This document shows positions 14,307-22,899 of a DNA stretch of 39,677 nt, in pieces. The stretch comes from a virus: the IMG/VR virus record IMGVR_UViG_3300023180_000144, positions 1 through 39,677 of that record; one strand, 5' to 3'. The translations under genes and the position numbers were made by a program. Numbering within the stretch: position 1 is the first letter of the stretch; each line of letters opens with the position of its first letter. The notes under the pieces were generated by a model. The model worked only from the letters and a program-made list of their open reading frames with translations, had not been told where the DNA came from and made no database searches.

Positions 14307-14417
14307 ATGTTTAATGAGAAAGCAGAAAAACTGAATGGTCGTGCAGCAATGATTGGTTTCGTTGCAGCAGTTGGATCTTATCTGGCAACTGGTCAGGTCA
14401 TCCCTGGACTCTGGTAA
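14307..14417 (+). CDS. hli: Short high-light-inducible protein (Hli)
   Basis: A 36-residue minimal Hli: EKAEKLNGRAAMIGFVAAVGSYLATGQ includes the conserved Glu, Asn-Gly-Arg and the helix-packing small residues. It lacks the N-terminal extension of the first copy, the common short form in cyanophages. Thylakoid membrane, chlorophyll binding and photoprotection as for the other copy. It is one base after the 28-aa peptide, so all four genes from 13949 probably share a transcript. Confidence 0.93.
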   Translation: MFNEKAEKLNGRAAMIGFVAAVGSYLATGQVIPGLW

Positions 14418-14443
14418 TATATACTACAAGACATTCTTAAATT

Positions 14444-14983
14444 ATGATTTCACTACCTGAAGTTGATTTCGTCTTTGTGCGTCAGAAAGACTGCAAAGAC
14501 AAGGACTGTCGCTTTGAGACAGTCAATTCCCTGGACCTCTGGGGAAAGGGTCGGCATGTTATCTTTGCCCTCCCTGGTGCATTCACTCCTACCTGCACAC
14601 AATTCCAACTACCCTCCTACGAAGCGTCTTATGATGCTCTCGTTGGTCAGGGCAAGTGTGATAGTGTGTCTTGCATCTCTGTCAACGATGGATTTGTAAT
14701 GAATGCATGGAAGCAAGAGTTGGGAATCGAGAAAGTCCAACTCGTGCCTGATGGTAATGGCATGTTTACTGGTCTTATGAATATGCTAGTGACCAAGAAT
14801 AATCTTGGTTTCGGTCTTCGCTCCTGGCGTTATGCTGCTGTGATTGAAGATGGTGTAGTCCTTAAGATCTTTGAAGAGCCTGGTAAGATTGATGACTGTG
14901 AGGATGATCCTTACGAAGTCTCTTACCCTGAGAATGTCCTGATGTATTTGGACGAGCTCAATAATGCCAACCTACAGGCTTGA
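14444..14983 (+). CDS. Peroxiredoxin (Prx5 type)
   Basis: A 179-residue thiol peroxidase. PGAFTPTCT (44-52) is the Prx5 active-site motif with peroxidatic Cys51 and its Thr/Pro partners; SVNDGFVMNAW and the distal Arg in GLRSWRYAAVI complete the site. Further Cys residues (KDCKDKDC, GKCDSVSC, DDCEDD) are present. It reduces hydrogen peroxide or alkyl peroxides, probably using a glutaredoxin; a phage glutaredoxin is encoded at 25031. Placement between hli and psbA suggests protection from photosynthesis-derived peroxide. No strong ribosome site is seen. Confidence 0.92.
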   Translation: MISLPEVDFVFVRQKDCKDKDCRFETVNSLDLWGKGRHVIFALPGAFTPTCTQFQLPSYEASYDALVGQGKCDSVSCISVNDGFVMNAWKQELGIEKVQLVPDGNGMFTGLMNMLVTKNNLGFGLRSWRYAAVIEDGVVLKIFEEPGKIDDCEDDPYEVSYPENVLMYLDELNNANLQA

Positions 14984-15140
14984 ATGTAACTTCGATGGGG
15001 AGTCTTGGACTCCCCTTAATAATTATCGGAATCTCTCACTTGAAAAAGCACAGTTTCTTGTGAAATTAGGTGAGTTTTTTAATGAAACTCATGCTAGACT
15101 TGCAACCCATCCTATGAGGATTGTCGAAGAAGATGATTGA
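14964..15140 (+). CDS. Small hypothetical, 58 aa
   Basis: A 58-residue ORF overlapping the peroxiredoxin 3' end by 20 nt and the next gene by 8 nt. It starts with a polar strand (PTYRLECNFDGESWTPLNN) and continues with an amphipathic helix (SLEKAQFLVKLGEFFNETHARL). The nested overlaps on both sides suggest translational coupling. Function not known. Confidence 0.6.
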   Translation: MPTYRLECNFDGESWTPLNNYRNLSLEKAQFLVKLGEFFNETHARLATHPMRIVEEDD

Positions 15141-15435
15141 TGACTGGCGTTACAATGATGGCAACATGATGGCGAGACAGTTTGTACTCAATGCCTTCAT
15201 TCATAACAACATGGACCTCTCTAAGAATGTCTATGAGTTTTGCCACAACTATGTGTCGGAAGGACGCTTTCAACAGCACCTTGAAGACATGAAGACTGGT
15301 GAGGCAGCAATCACTGTTGATTGGGAGAAGAAGATGCATCGGGAAGTCCTGGATGCATACAGCGACTATCTCAAGTCAGCACCAGCACCTGAGCACGTTT
15401 TGATTCCACTCGATGATCTGGCACAAGATGGTTGA
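15133..15435 (+). CDS. Hypothetical, 100 aa
   Basis: A 100-residue, mostly helical protein (WRYNDGNMMARQFVLNAFIHNN, KKMHREVLDAYSDYLKS) with no signal or membrane segment. ATG 15133 overlaps the previous gene; a TTG at 15121 is a possible longer start. Its TGA stop lies inside the -35 hexamer of the psbA promoter. I do not recognise a family. Confidence 0.65.
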   Translation: MIDDWRYNDGNMMARQFVLNAFIHNNMDLSKNVYEFCHNYVSEGRFQQHLEDMKTGEAAITVDWEKKMHREVLDAYSDYLKSAPAPEHVLIPLDDLAQDG

Positions 15436-15460
15436 CAGGGGTGGGGATCCAAGGTATTAT
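15432..15460 (+). promoter_or_regulatory. Sigma-70-type promoter for psbA, -35 over a stop codon
   Basis: A perfect TTGACA (15432-15437), 17-nt spacer and TATTAT (15455-15460). The previous gene's TGA is bases 2-4 of the -35. The predicted start at about 15467 leaves a leader near 170 nt before psbA. Confidence 0.85.
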
Positions 15461-15466
15461 ATATAA

Positions 15467-15634
15467 GTCAACGGGTTACGAAATGTTTCATTTCACAACA
15501 CCTTTGTTACATCCCTGCCGCTTGACCGAGACTAGGCAGGGTTACCAATCCGTCTCTCATATCCCGAGGCGAGGGGTCTTGGGAAATAGTAACTCCACCA
15601 TGTCCCTGATGGTCTTACTTCTAAGTACATAACA
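15467..15634 (+). promoter_or_regulatory. Structured psbA 5' leader
   Basis: About 168 nt without a convincing gene. It can form three hairpins: CCCTGCC/GGCAGGG (15513-15519 with 15535-15541), TCCCGAG/CTTGGGA (15562-15568 with 15578-15584, one G-T pair) and ACCAT/ATGGT (15597-15601 with 15609-15613). No Shine-Dalgarno sequence is visible before ATG 15635. PhotoRC RNA motifs are known upstream of psbA in cyanobacteria and cyanophages; I cannot tell whether this matches one. Confidence 0.5.
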
Positions 15635-16717
15635 ATGGCTTCATCTACACTTTCACAAAAACAGAATACATCTCAATGGGAACAGTTTTGTAATTGGGTC
15701 ACTAGCACCGACAACCGCCTCTATGTGGGTTGGTTTGGTGTCCTGATGATTCCCTGCCTCCTGGCTGCTACAACCTGTTTCATCATTGCCTTCGTTGGTG
15801 CTCCCCCTGTGGACATTGACGGTATCCGTGAACCTGTCGCTGGATCACTCCTCTATGGCAACAACATCATCTCTGGGGCAGTCGTCCCCTCGTCCAACGC
15901 AATCGGACTCCACTTCTATCCCATCTGGGAAGCAGCAAGTCTCGACGAATGGCTCTACAACGGTGGACCCTTCCAACTCGTCGTCTTCCACTTCCTCATC
16001 GGTATCTATGCTTACATGGGACGCGAATGGGAACTTAGTTACCGACTAGGGATGCGCCCCTGGATCTGCGTTGCTTACAGCGCACCCGTCGCTGCTGCAT
16101 CTGCTGTCTTCCTGGTTTATCCTTTCGGTCAAGGTTCTTTCTCTGATGCGATGCCTCTTGGTATCTCTGGCACCTTCAACTACATGCTTGTCTTCCAAGC
16201 AGAGCACAACATCCTGATGCACCCCTTCCACATGCTCGGCGTCGCTGGCGTCTTCGGTGGATCCCTCTTCTCTGCCATGCACGGTAGTCTGGTTACCTCT
16301 TCTCTGGTCCGTGAGACCACCGAGAATGAGTCCCAAAACTATGGTTACAAGTTTGGTCAAGAAGAAGAGACCTACAACATCGTTGCTGCTCATGGTTACT
16401 TCGGTCGCCTGATCTTCCAATACGCTTCCTTCAACAACTCCCGCTCGCTGCACTTCTTCCTGGCAGCATGGCCCGTCGTTGGCATCTGGTTTACTGCTCT
16501 GGGCGTTAGCACCATGGCATTCAACCTGAATGGTTTCAACTTCAACCAGTCCGTCATTGATGGTCAGGGTCGTGTGATCAACACTTGGGCAGATGTGCTC
16601 AACCGCGCTGGTCTGGGTATGGAAGTGATGCACGAGCGTAATGCTCACAACTTCCCTCTTGACCTCGCTGCTGCTGAGTCCACTCCTGTGGCACTGACTG
16701 CACCCGCGATCGGTTGA
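15635..16717 (+). CDS. psbA: Photosystem II D1 protein
   Basis: A full-length 360-residue D1, the photosystem II reaction-centre subunit that turns over fastest in light. Five membrane helices, the [14 protein letters not shown] helix with the chlorophyll/iron His, the [17 protein letters not shown] quinone region and the [14 protein letters not shown]-terminus with manganese ligands and the processing site are all intact. The residue at the position equal to D1-130 is Glu (GREWELSY, 131 here because of a one-residue longer N-terminus), the high-light isoform. No intron. It is C-rich at third positions compared with flanking phage genes. It has its own promoter and terminator. Confidence 0.99.
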   Translation: MASSTLSQKQNTSQWEQFCNWVTSTDNRLYVGWFGVLMIPCLLAATTCFIIAFVGAPPVDIDGIREPVAGSLLYGNNIISGAVVPSSNAIGLHFYPIWEAASLDEWLYNGGPFQLVVFHFLIGIYAYMGREWELSYRLGMRPWICVAYSAPVAAASAVFLVYPFGQGSFSDAMPLGISGTFNYMLVFQAEHNILMHPFHMLGVAGVFGGSLFSAMHGSLVTSSLVRETTENESQNYGYKFGQEEETYNIVAAHGYFGRLIFQYASFNNSRSLHFFLAAWPVVGIWFTALGVSTMAFNLNGFNFNQSVIDGQGRVINTWADVLNRAGLGMEVMHERNAHNFPLDLAAAESTPVALTAPAIG

Positions 16718-16728
16718 TACTAGGATTC

Positions 16729-16749
16729 CTAATAAACGACGTTTATTAG
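16729..16749 (+). other. Perfect inverted repeat after psbA
   Basis: CTAATAAAC and GTTTATTAG around a 3-nt loop form a perfect 9-bp A/T-rich stem between the psbA stop and the terminator. It may protect the psbA mRNA 3' end. Confidence 0.6.
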
Positions 16750-16759
16750 AAAAACAACT

Positions 16760-16787
16760 AAGGGACCTTCGGGTCCCTTTTCTTTTC
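16760..16787 (+). terminator. Rho-independent terminator of psbA
   Basis: AAGGGACC-TTCG-GGTCCCTT hairpin with a T-rich tail (TTTTCTTTT). It shares its core with the terminator at 8972. Confidence 0.9.
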
Positions 16788-16892
16788 TCCTACAATGTAA
16801 AGTTATGATAACTTCGGAGACACCTTACAAACTTGCCGAGATCATTCAGGATACTTGGCCACAACTATTCTACTTACGAAAGGAAAACAACA

Positions 16893-17948
16893 ATGGTAGC
16901 AAGCACACTAAGTCCCCCGAGGAGGGGGTGGTTCGATGTCCTTGACGACTGGCTTAAAAGGGACCGTTTCGTTTTTGTTGGCTGGTCTGGACTTCTTCTT
17001 TTTCCCACTGCTTATCTTGCTATTGGGGGTTGGCTTACTGGGACTACTTTCGTCACGAGTTGGTATACTCACGGACTTGCGAGTTCCTATCTTGAGGGTG
17101 CAAACTTTCTTACTGCGGCAGTTTCTACTCCAGCAGACGCTATGGGTCATTCTCTTCTGCTTCTATGGGGTCCTGAGTCTCAAGGGGACTTCATCAGGTG
17201 GTGCCAACTTGGGGGACTCTGGACTTTTGTGGCGCTCCACGGAGCCTTCGCTCTTATAGGTTTCATGCTTAGGCAGTTTGAAATCTCACGTCTTGTCGGT
17301 ATTCGTCCTTACAATGCTATTGCGTTTTCTGGTCCCATCGCTGTTTTTGTCAGCGTGTTTCTTCTCTACCCCCTGGGTCAGTCATCATGGTTTTTCGCTC
17401 CGTCCTTTGGGGTGGCAGCAATCTTTCGATTCCTACTCTTCCTTCAAGGATTCCACAACTGGACGTTGAATCCATTTCACATGATGGGTGTGGCAGGTAT
17501 CCTGGGTGGCGCCTTGCTTTCTGCGATTCATGGTGTTACAGTAGAGAATACTTTGTATGAAGACGGTGACCAAGCAAACACTTTCAAGGCGTTTGATACT
17601 ACTCAAGAGGAAGAGACATATTCTATGGTCACGGCTAACCGTTTCTGGTCGCAGATTTTTGGCATCGCGTTCAGCAATAAGCGTTGGTTGCATTTCTTTA
17701 TGCTTTTTGTTCCTGTCATGGGTCTTTGGGTCAGTAGTCTGGGGATCATTGGTCTTGCTCTTAATCTTAGGGCTTATGATTTCGTAAGTCAGGAAGTTAG
17801 AGCAGCAGAGGATCCTGAGTTTGAAACCTTCTACACGAAAAACATTCTTCTGAATGAAGGTCTTCGTGCCTGGATGGCACCAGTGGATCAACCACATGAA
17901 AACTTTGTATTCCCAGAAGAAGTATTGCCACGAGGCAACGCTCTGTGA
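16893..17948 (+). CDS. psbD: Photosystem II D2 protein
   Basis: A 351-residue D2, the partner of D1 in the reaction centre. The start [24 protein letters not shown], the [21 protein letters not shown] helix with chlorophyll and iron His ligands, and the [20 protein letters not shown] end match cyanobacterial D2 over the full length. ATG 16893 gives the normal length, with GAAAGGAAAA upstream; an in-frame ATG at 16833 would add 20 unusual residues. Third positions are richer in T than in psbA, so the two genes may have different histories. The 105-nt gap after the psbA terminator shows no clear promoter. Confidence 0.98.
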   Translation: MVASTLSPPRRGWFDVLDDWLKRDRFVFVGWSGLLLFPTAYLAIGGWLTGTTFVTSWYTHGLASSYLEGANFLTAAVSTPADAMGHSLLLLWGPESQGDFIRWCQLGGLWTFVALHGAFALIGFMLRQFEISRLVGIRPYNAIAFSGPIAVFVSVFLLYPLGQSSWFFAPSFGVAAIFRFLLFLQGFHNWTLNPFHMMGVAGILGGALLSAIHGVTVENTLYEDGDQANTFKAFDTTQEEETYSMVTANRFWSQIFGIAFSNKRWLHFFMLFVPVMGLWVSSLGIIGLALNLRAYDFVSQEVRAAEDPEFETFYTKNILLNEGLRAWMAPVDQPHENFVFPEEVLPRGNAL

Positions 17949-17954
17949 TATACT

Positions 17955-17979
17955 GAGGGTCTTAAGACCCTCTTTTTTT
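17955..17979 (+). terminator. Rho-independent terminator of psbD
   Basis: GAGGGTC-TTAA-GACCCTC, a perfect palindromic stem, followed by seven T. It separates the photosynthesis region from the next block. Confidence 0.92.
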
Positions 17980-17990
17980 ATGCCTAACTA

Positions 17991-18233
17991 ATGTATAGTT
18001 TCTGGATCCACTTGGTTGCATTCTTCCAAGTTGTCGTTATGAATTGCATTCAACCAGTCAACTGGAAGTATTGCTATCGAGTTGACCAGTGGTTGATTCC
18101 AGATCTCGTAGAAGGTTATGAGATCTGGTCAGGTAAAACACATCCATATCAAAATGAAAAGGACTATCTAAATGAAATCAATTCTGGCAGCACTTCTAGT
18201 GACGGCATCGATGACAGCATCGGCGTCCGCTGA
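17991..18233 (+). CDS. Small hypothetical, 80 aa, possible membrane start
   Basis: An 80-residue ORF with a hydrophobic beginning (YSFWIHLVAFFQVVV) and a body rich in Trp and Tyr (NWKYCYRVDQWLIPDLVEGYEIW). The last 20 codons overlap the signal peptide of the next gene in another frame and look unselected (Ser/Gly/Asp-rich). No ribosome site is clear at ATG 17991; ATG 18039 is an alternative. Moderately likely to be real. Confidence 0.5.
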   Translation: MYSFWIHLVAFFQVVVMNCIQPVNWKYCYRVDQWLIPDLVEGYEIWSGKTHPYQNEKDYLNEINSGSTSSDGIDDSIGVR

Positions 18234-18837
18234 GCCCAATATCAAGGGATACAATACCTATGACGCAATGGGTTGTATGATTCTTCGTGAATGTAAGAGT
18301 GGCGTCAAACAAGTTTTTAGTATGTTAGACATCTCATCTGAGTATGATCCCGAGGATTATATGGCAGTGACACAAGAGTTTAACAACATGATGATGTCGC
18401 TCAGTCAAGTTGGTGTGAAAGTATTCCTTGCCGACAGTAAGTATTTCCCTGTTGGACATCGTGGTGTTTATCACACTGTGAGTAACAACTTCTATCTCAA
18501 TCGAAAATACATGAATCGTCCTGGTGTATTGATGACAGTGATGCGTCATGAAGGATGGCACGCTGCACAAGACTGTATGGCAGGCACTATCGAGAATAGT
18601 ATGATTGCTATCATCAAACCTGAAGAGGATGTGCCTATGCTGTGGCGTGCGATGGTAGAGCGCTCCTATCCTCCTTCAGCAGTCCCCTGGGAAGCAGAAG
18701 CAACCTGGGCAGGTAAGACTGAAGGTATGACTATGGAAGCACTCGACGCATGTGCAAATGGTGATATGTGGGAAGTCTATCCTCCCACCCCTTTGACTAA
18801 AGCATGGTTAAAAGAAGAAGGTTTTATCAAGGAGTGA
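18172..18837 (+). CDS. Exported HExxH metallopeptidase-like protein
   Basis: A 221-residue protein with a signal peptide (KSILAALLVTASMTASASA, cleavage after ASA at about residue 20). HEGWH at 126-130 matches the HExxH zincin motif, within the helix VLMTVMRHEGWHAAQDC; a downstream Glu in VPWEAEATWAG could be the third zinc ligand. Cys residues (GCMILREC, QDCMAG, DACANG) may form disulfides in the periplasm. AAGGA precedes the ATG. Exported, so it could act on the host envelope or be packaged. The motif alone does not prove peptidase activity. Confidence 0.75.
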   Translation: MKSILAALLVTASMTASASAEPNIKGYNTYDAMGCMILRECKSGVKQVFSMLDISSEYDPEDYMAVTQEFNNMMMSLSQVGVKVFLADSKYFPVGHRGVYHTVSNNFYLNRKYMNRPGVLMTVMRHEGWHAAQDCMAGTIENSMIAIIKPEEDVPMLWRAMVERSYPPSAVPWEAEATWAGKTEGMTMEALDACANGDMWEVYPPTPLTKAWLKEEGFIKE

Positions 18838-18839
18838 GT

Positions 18840-19025
18840 ATGTACGAATCACTAAACTGTTTTGAGGAAGCACTTAAACACTTCGGCACTCGTGTGGAGA
18901 TGATCACTGCTATGGAGATGGCAAAGAAGATCTCACCTGAAGATGCATATCAGATGATCAAGGGGGAGATGAAGGAAGTCAAGGCGTGTAGAAAGAAGTT
19001 TAATAAAGGAGGAGAGTGTCAATAA
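18840..19025 (+). CDS. Small basic helical protein, 61 aa
   Basis: A 61-residue protein made of helical segments (LNCFEEALKHFGTRVEMITAMEMAKKIS, EDAYQMIKGEMKEVKACRKKF). AAGGAG is 4 nt before ATG 18840. Its TAA stop lies inside the late-type AATAAATA. Unknown function. Confidence 0.6.
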   Translation: MYESLNCFEEALKHFGTRVEMITAMEMAKKISPEDAYQMIKGEMKEVKACRKKFNKGGECQ

Positions 19026-19028
19026 ATA
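19021..19028 (+). promoter_or_regulatory. Late promoter AATAAATA
   Basis: AATAAATA, one base from the T4 late core and fitting the looser NATAAATA form of cyanophages. It overlaps the TAA at 19023-19025 and lies 22 nt before the 1282-aa structural gene. Confidence 0.6.
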
Positions 19029-19050
19029 ATGGGTAAGCACCAGTAGTTAG

Positions 19051-22000
19051 ATGAGTAATAACGAAAGATGTTATGGTGAAGGTGATGGGGGTGATCTATC
19101 CAATCAACCTAATCCGTTAGACTCACAAAACCCATTTTCAATTACGCCTTACGAGCCTATTCCTCTGTCCACACAGAGTAATAACTTGGATGGGACTGGT
19201 GATGCTCCTCTGCCAGGGGATAGGTGCTACCCTGACGGTCCTCCCCCTGCGAATACACCAGACACCTCTGGAAGGGACTCTAACAACCCTGTAAGACCCA
19301 TTCCCTATACTCCACCCCCACAGGAAGAGGAGATAGACCCTAGAGCGGTTGTCAGGGAGCTTGTGAATCGATGCTATCCTGCTCGGGCTCCTATCTCCGT
19401 GGAGGAAGATGACATTCCTGAGCCCCCTGATGGTATTGTCATCGCAGATCCTCTTAATTTTATTTGCGATTTCTTCCCAGACCTTCCCTTCTGTAAGGAA
19501 TGTGAGGGTCCTAACTGCTTCCCACCCCCATGGGAAATCTCGTTTCCCTCACCTCTCAGTCCTGAGTTTCCTACACTCGGATCCGATGACGAGTGTGCTG
19601 AGGTTGAGCGTCTAATCACTGAAAACCTTGTCGAAGATCTTGGCGATGGTTACTGGAGAAATACTGTAACCAATAAGCAATACTATTGCCCAGATAGACA
19701 TGAGCCAAACACCGATTGGGAAAGGTGTGTCAAGAATACTTTGGATTGTTTGTTTGCACCATACAAAGATGGTGCATGGAAACCTCCTGCACAAGACTGT
19801 ATGACCTTCTATCCTCAGGGATATAATGGTAACGTCACAGAAATTTGTGTTGCTAACTGCTTCCCAGAGCGGGTTGCAATCTATGAATATAAGAAAGGTG
19901 GTGCAGCGTCTCTCGCATTCCAACCAAATGGAGACGGCATCAACGATAGTATGACAGTGACATCCAACTCTGATGGTAGTTGGGATGGATCTAAATTAGA
20001 AAGTGAAGGTGGAAATAAGTATTGGACTAATGGCAATCAGAGGACACAGACCTTCTCCTTTGGAGGTGCCTCTGTGACTATCGTTGCCGATCCCATCGAT
20101 GATAATGGTGAGTGGGATACTGATTGGTGGTCATACTGGTCTGGCACCTTACCTTCTGTTGGCACCGAGCAAAACTTTAGTTTCCCTGGTGACAATGGAA
20201 ATATCACTGTCACTTTGATGGTCACTGATGGTGCAGATGATGCAACTGATAATTCATATGGAAAGGAGTCCACTGCTCCTGCTGGTTACAGTAGGGTTGG
20301 TGATGGTCCTGCTTTCTATCTGCACAAGAATCAAACAGCAGGATCGATTCCTGTCTACAAGTTTTACTCTCAACCCTGGATAGATACATTCCTCACTACC
20401 AACCCAGGTCAACCTGATGGTCCTGGAGATGGTGAAAGGGCAACCATGAATGCTGGCAGCATGGGATTCATTGAGATCCTTGGGTATGCTTACGATGATC
20501 CCGTCAAGATGCTTCCATACCTTGCTGAAGGTGAGAAGGCAGAAGCACTGCATCGTTATTGGAGAGGTAGAAGTGGTGGTGGAAACAACCACAAATATAG
20601 TATCGATGCACAGACATACCAATCTCCCCCCACAAAGGCATCAGGACAGAATTACTATCACATTCCCAATGATATCCACGATGCCCTTCAGATCAAGTGT
20701 GTGCTTGAGAGAGGTGGTGCTGGGTATCAGAATGCTATGGGTGTGTATATTGCTGAGCCTGGTGGTGCTCCTGTGTGGGGTGCCATCATTGAGCCTAGTG
20801 CTACAACTAGCACTGGCATGAAGAAGTTTCGTATCAGTGCAAATATTCTCAAGCAATACAAGAGACATGAGTTGGGTTTCTTCTTGATTCCTGATGGTGG
20901 CAATTTGAATAGTCTTTCCAATGGTCAAGTGGTGTCCTTCTCTTCAATGTCTGATGGGTGGAGGACTTCTGGTATCTCTTCTGCTCAGAGTAACTACACA
21001 CTATTCTCTGATTCAAGACTCAACCCTGCAGATTCTTCAAGAGGTGGCAGCAGACAATTTAGTAAGTGGGTTGGCAACAACTTCCAGTATTGGGAAGATC
21101 TTATTGGTGGTGACAATGACTTCGATGACATGAAGTTTTGGCACGAGCTCAACTGGCACGGTCAAACATACAAGTATGAAGGAGTCCAGTGTCAGGTCTG
21201 GAGAGATGCTGGTCCTAGCCCAATTAAAGTCCCCATCAAACAGAAAGGTCCATGCGACACACGTCTTTTTGATAAGCAGTTTCAGGACATTCAACTCACC
21301 AGATCTGAGTGTGGTCCAGAGGTCTTCTCAGTTGACCCAGATGCCACCGAGATGAAGATCGAGTGTGGTAAATGCAATGGTGACTATACATTTGAAGTAA
21401 ATAGGACTCAGACAATTAAAGTCTTGAATTCTGGATCATTCTCTATTAGAAGTTTTGGTGGTGTTGTTGGTGGCATTGCTGGTGACTGCATTGTTGCTAG
21501 GTTTAGACTTAGAATCAACAGCAACGTTGTCTGGGACGCAAACATCATCATGGAAGAATGGCCACAGATTGGTGCCAAGATGCACAGTGGTATTGATTCT
21601 TTCTCAGTTAGTGAGGGCGATCAGGTTGAGCTCAGAATCATGAGCATCACTCAGGGTCCTTTTGCTGGTGGTGTGTCACCTAAGATGGCAATCTTTGATG
21701 AATCTACTCAACTATTTGAGGGATCGATCACTGTTAGGTTGATGACAACTGCTGGTGATACCGCTCAGATTCCTATTACATATCAACAGGGCAAGAAAGA
21801 CAGCACTCCTACTGCAGGTAGAATCCAAGGTTTGAAGATGCAGATGGGTGTCTTGACTGGTGAGGATGGTAGAAATGGTGGTGACATCCGTTGGAATATG
21901 TCAGACATGTATACTGTGCTCAGTAATTCCAATCTCTATGACACAGATGCTAACTATGCCGCCAAACTAACATGGTCGCAGAGAATGTTTGGTCAGAATA

Positions 22001-22899
22001 GGGGATGGGATTACTCAACAGGTAGTAGATATGGTGCTTACATTGATTCCTATGGCATCAATAATGGTGATGTGAAACAACATTTCAATAAACTGGTAAC
22101 CCAGGATCTATTCAAAGACGGTAGGACTGGTAGGCATAAGATTGATGTGCAACTTGCATCCACTGCAACTGTTAATCACATTCAATCTCCACATCACTAC
22201 GCTAGACTCTCAAGATATTCTGACAATGCTACTCTGTGGTGGGATGAGGCTGCTACAAAGTATGGTAGTAGCACAACCAACAATGAAATTCTCAATGATC
22301 TTTTCGATGGCATAGGCCAGAATAATGTGTTTGAGAATTATGAGCCTGGATACTTTATCCAAGACTATTATCTTGTGGATCCAGACCAGAAGGATCCAAT
22401 CGATCTATCTTATACTGCAAAGATTCGTGTTGGCATTACCTTCTATCCATACTCCGATGGGTTTGGTCAGACAGAATTTGGTAGAGCTAGACGCAGGACA
22501 AACATGTATGCTATTATTGAATTGCTTGAAGTCCTAAACCCTGGTTATGGTTACAGCGATGGTCAAGAGTTTACTCTGAAATGGCCATTAGACTTTGAGA
22601 AGAAGGAAAGGGAATGGGCTGAGCAGTCCACAACAGCACAGATTGTTAACGATACCTTCTCTCCATTCCATCCTAAGTATAATAAACCAAATACATATGG
22701 TGCATCTTCTTATGAGATCCCTGAAGAGATTGGTATTCCATATGAATACCAGAATAAATATCAAGACAGGGGCAAGAGTCCTATCAGGAATGCTCTCTAC
22801 CAAGAGTCACACAACAAGCATTCTATGATCTGGTATTATCGTAGGTCAGATCCCAAAAATCATATCCATTTCAAAGTAAGAGTGAGTGACGTATCATGA
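19051..22899 (+). CDS. Large virion-type protein with DUF4114-like segment
   Basis: A 1282-residue protein. Residues 1-150 are Pro/Asp/Cys-rich with repeated RCYP-type motifs. A Cys-rich part follows, and PNGDGIND (about 290) is an Asp/Asn calcium-type loop. Residues about 605-697 (LGFFLIPDGG to DLIGGDNDFDDMKFW) match my memory of DUF4114, seen in secreted cyanobacterial proteins with the GGDxDFxD signature. The C-terminal third has many Tyr, Gly and Asn. No signal peptide. A late promoter and this size and composition point to a tail-fibre, adhesin or other surface virion protein. Host-binding is inference. Its stop overlaps the next ATG. Confidence 0.8.
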   Translation: MSNNERCYGEGDGGDLSNQPNPLDSQNPFSITPYEPIPLSTQSNNLDGTGDAPLPGDRCYPDGPPPANTPDTSGRDSNNPVRPIPYTPPPQEEEIDPRAVVRELVNRCYPARAPISVEEDDIPEPPDGIVIADPLNFICDFFPDLPFCKECEGPNCFPPPWEISFPSPLSPEFPTLGSDDECAEVERLITENLVEDLGDGYWRNTVTNKQYYCPDRHEPNTDWERCVKNTLDCLFAPYKDGAWKPPAQDCMTFYPQGYNGNVTEICVANCFPERVAIYEYKKGGAASLAFQPNGDGINDSMTVTSNSDGSWDGSKLESEGGNKYWTNGNQRTQTFSFGGASVTIVADPIDDNGEWDTDWWSYWSGTLPSVGTEQNFSFPGDNGNITVTLMVTDGADDATDNSYGKESTAPAGYSRVGDGPAFYLHKNQTAGSIPVYKFYSQPWIDTFLTTNPGQPDGPGDGERATMNAGSMGFIEILGYAYDDPVKMLPYLAEGEKAEALHRYWRGRSGGGNNHKYSIDAQTYQSPPTKASGQNYYHIPNDIHDALQIKCVLERGGAGYQNAMGVYIAEPGGAPVWGAIIEPSATTSTGMKKFRISANILKQYKRHELGFFLIPDGGNLNSLSNGQVVSFSSMSDGWRTSGISSAQSNYTLFSDSRLNPADSSRGGSRQFSKWVGNNFQYWEDLIGGDNDFDDMKFWHELNWHGQTYKYEGVQCQVWRDAGPSPIKVPIKQKGPCDTRLFDKQFQDIQLTRSECGPEVFSVDPDATEMKIECGKCNGDYTFEVNRTQTIKVLNSGSFSIRSFGGVVGGIAGDCIVARFRLRINSNVVWDANIIMEEWPQIGAKMHSGIDSFSVSEGDQVELRIMSITQGPFAGGVSPKMAIFDESTQLFEGSITVRLMTTAGDTAQIPITYQQGKKDSTPTAGRIQGLKMQMGVLTGEDGRNGGDIRWNMSDMYTVLSNSNLYDTDANYAAKLTWSQRMFGQNRGWDYSTGSRYGAYIDSYGINNGDVKQHFNKLVTQDLFKDGRTGRHKIDVQLASTATVNHIQSPHHYARLSRYSDNATLWWDEAATKYGSSTTNNEILNDLFDGIGQNNVFENYEPGYFIQDYYLVDPDQKDPIDLSYTAKIRVGITFYPYSDGFGQTEFGRARRRTNMYAIIELLEVLNPGYGYSDGQEFTLKWPLDFEKKEREWAEQSTTAQIVNDTFSPFHPKYNKPNTYGASSYEIPEEIGIPYEYQNKYQDRGKSPIRNALYQESHNKHSMIWYYRRSDPKNHIHFKVRVSDVS

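Noticed and set aside
15432-15632. Open frame across the psbA leader
   Set aside because: No ribosome site or conserved-looking protein; the region is better explained as promoter and structured leader.
16046-16648. Long antisense open frame opposite psbA
   Set aside because: It is a shadow of the highly biased psbA codon use; no start signals or recognisable protein.
15635-16717. Group I intron in psbA, as known in some cyanophages
   Set aside because: The reading frame is full-length and uninterrupted.
16805-16945. Possible 46-aa ORF upstream of and overlapping psbD
   Set aside because: Out-of-frame with psbD, polar random-looking sequence; more likely leader DNA.
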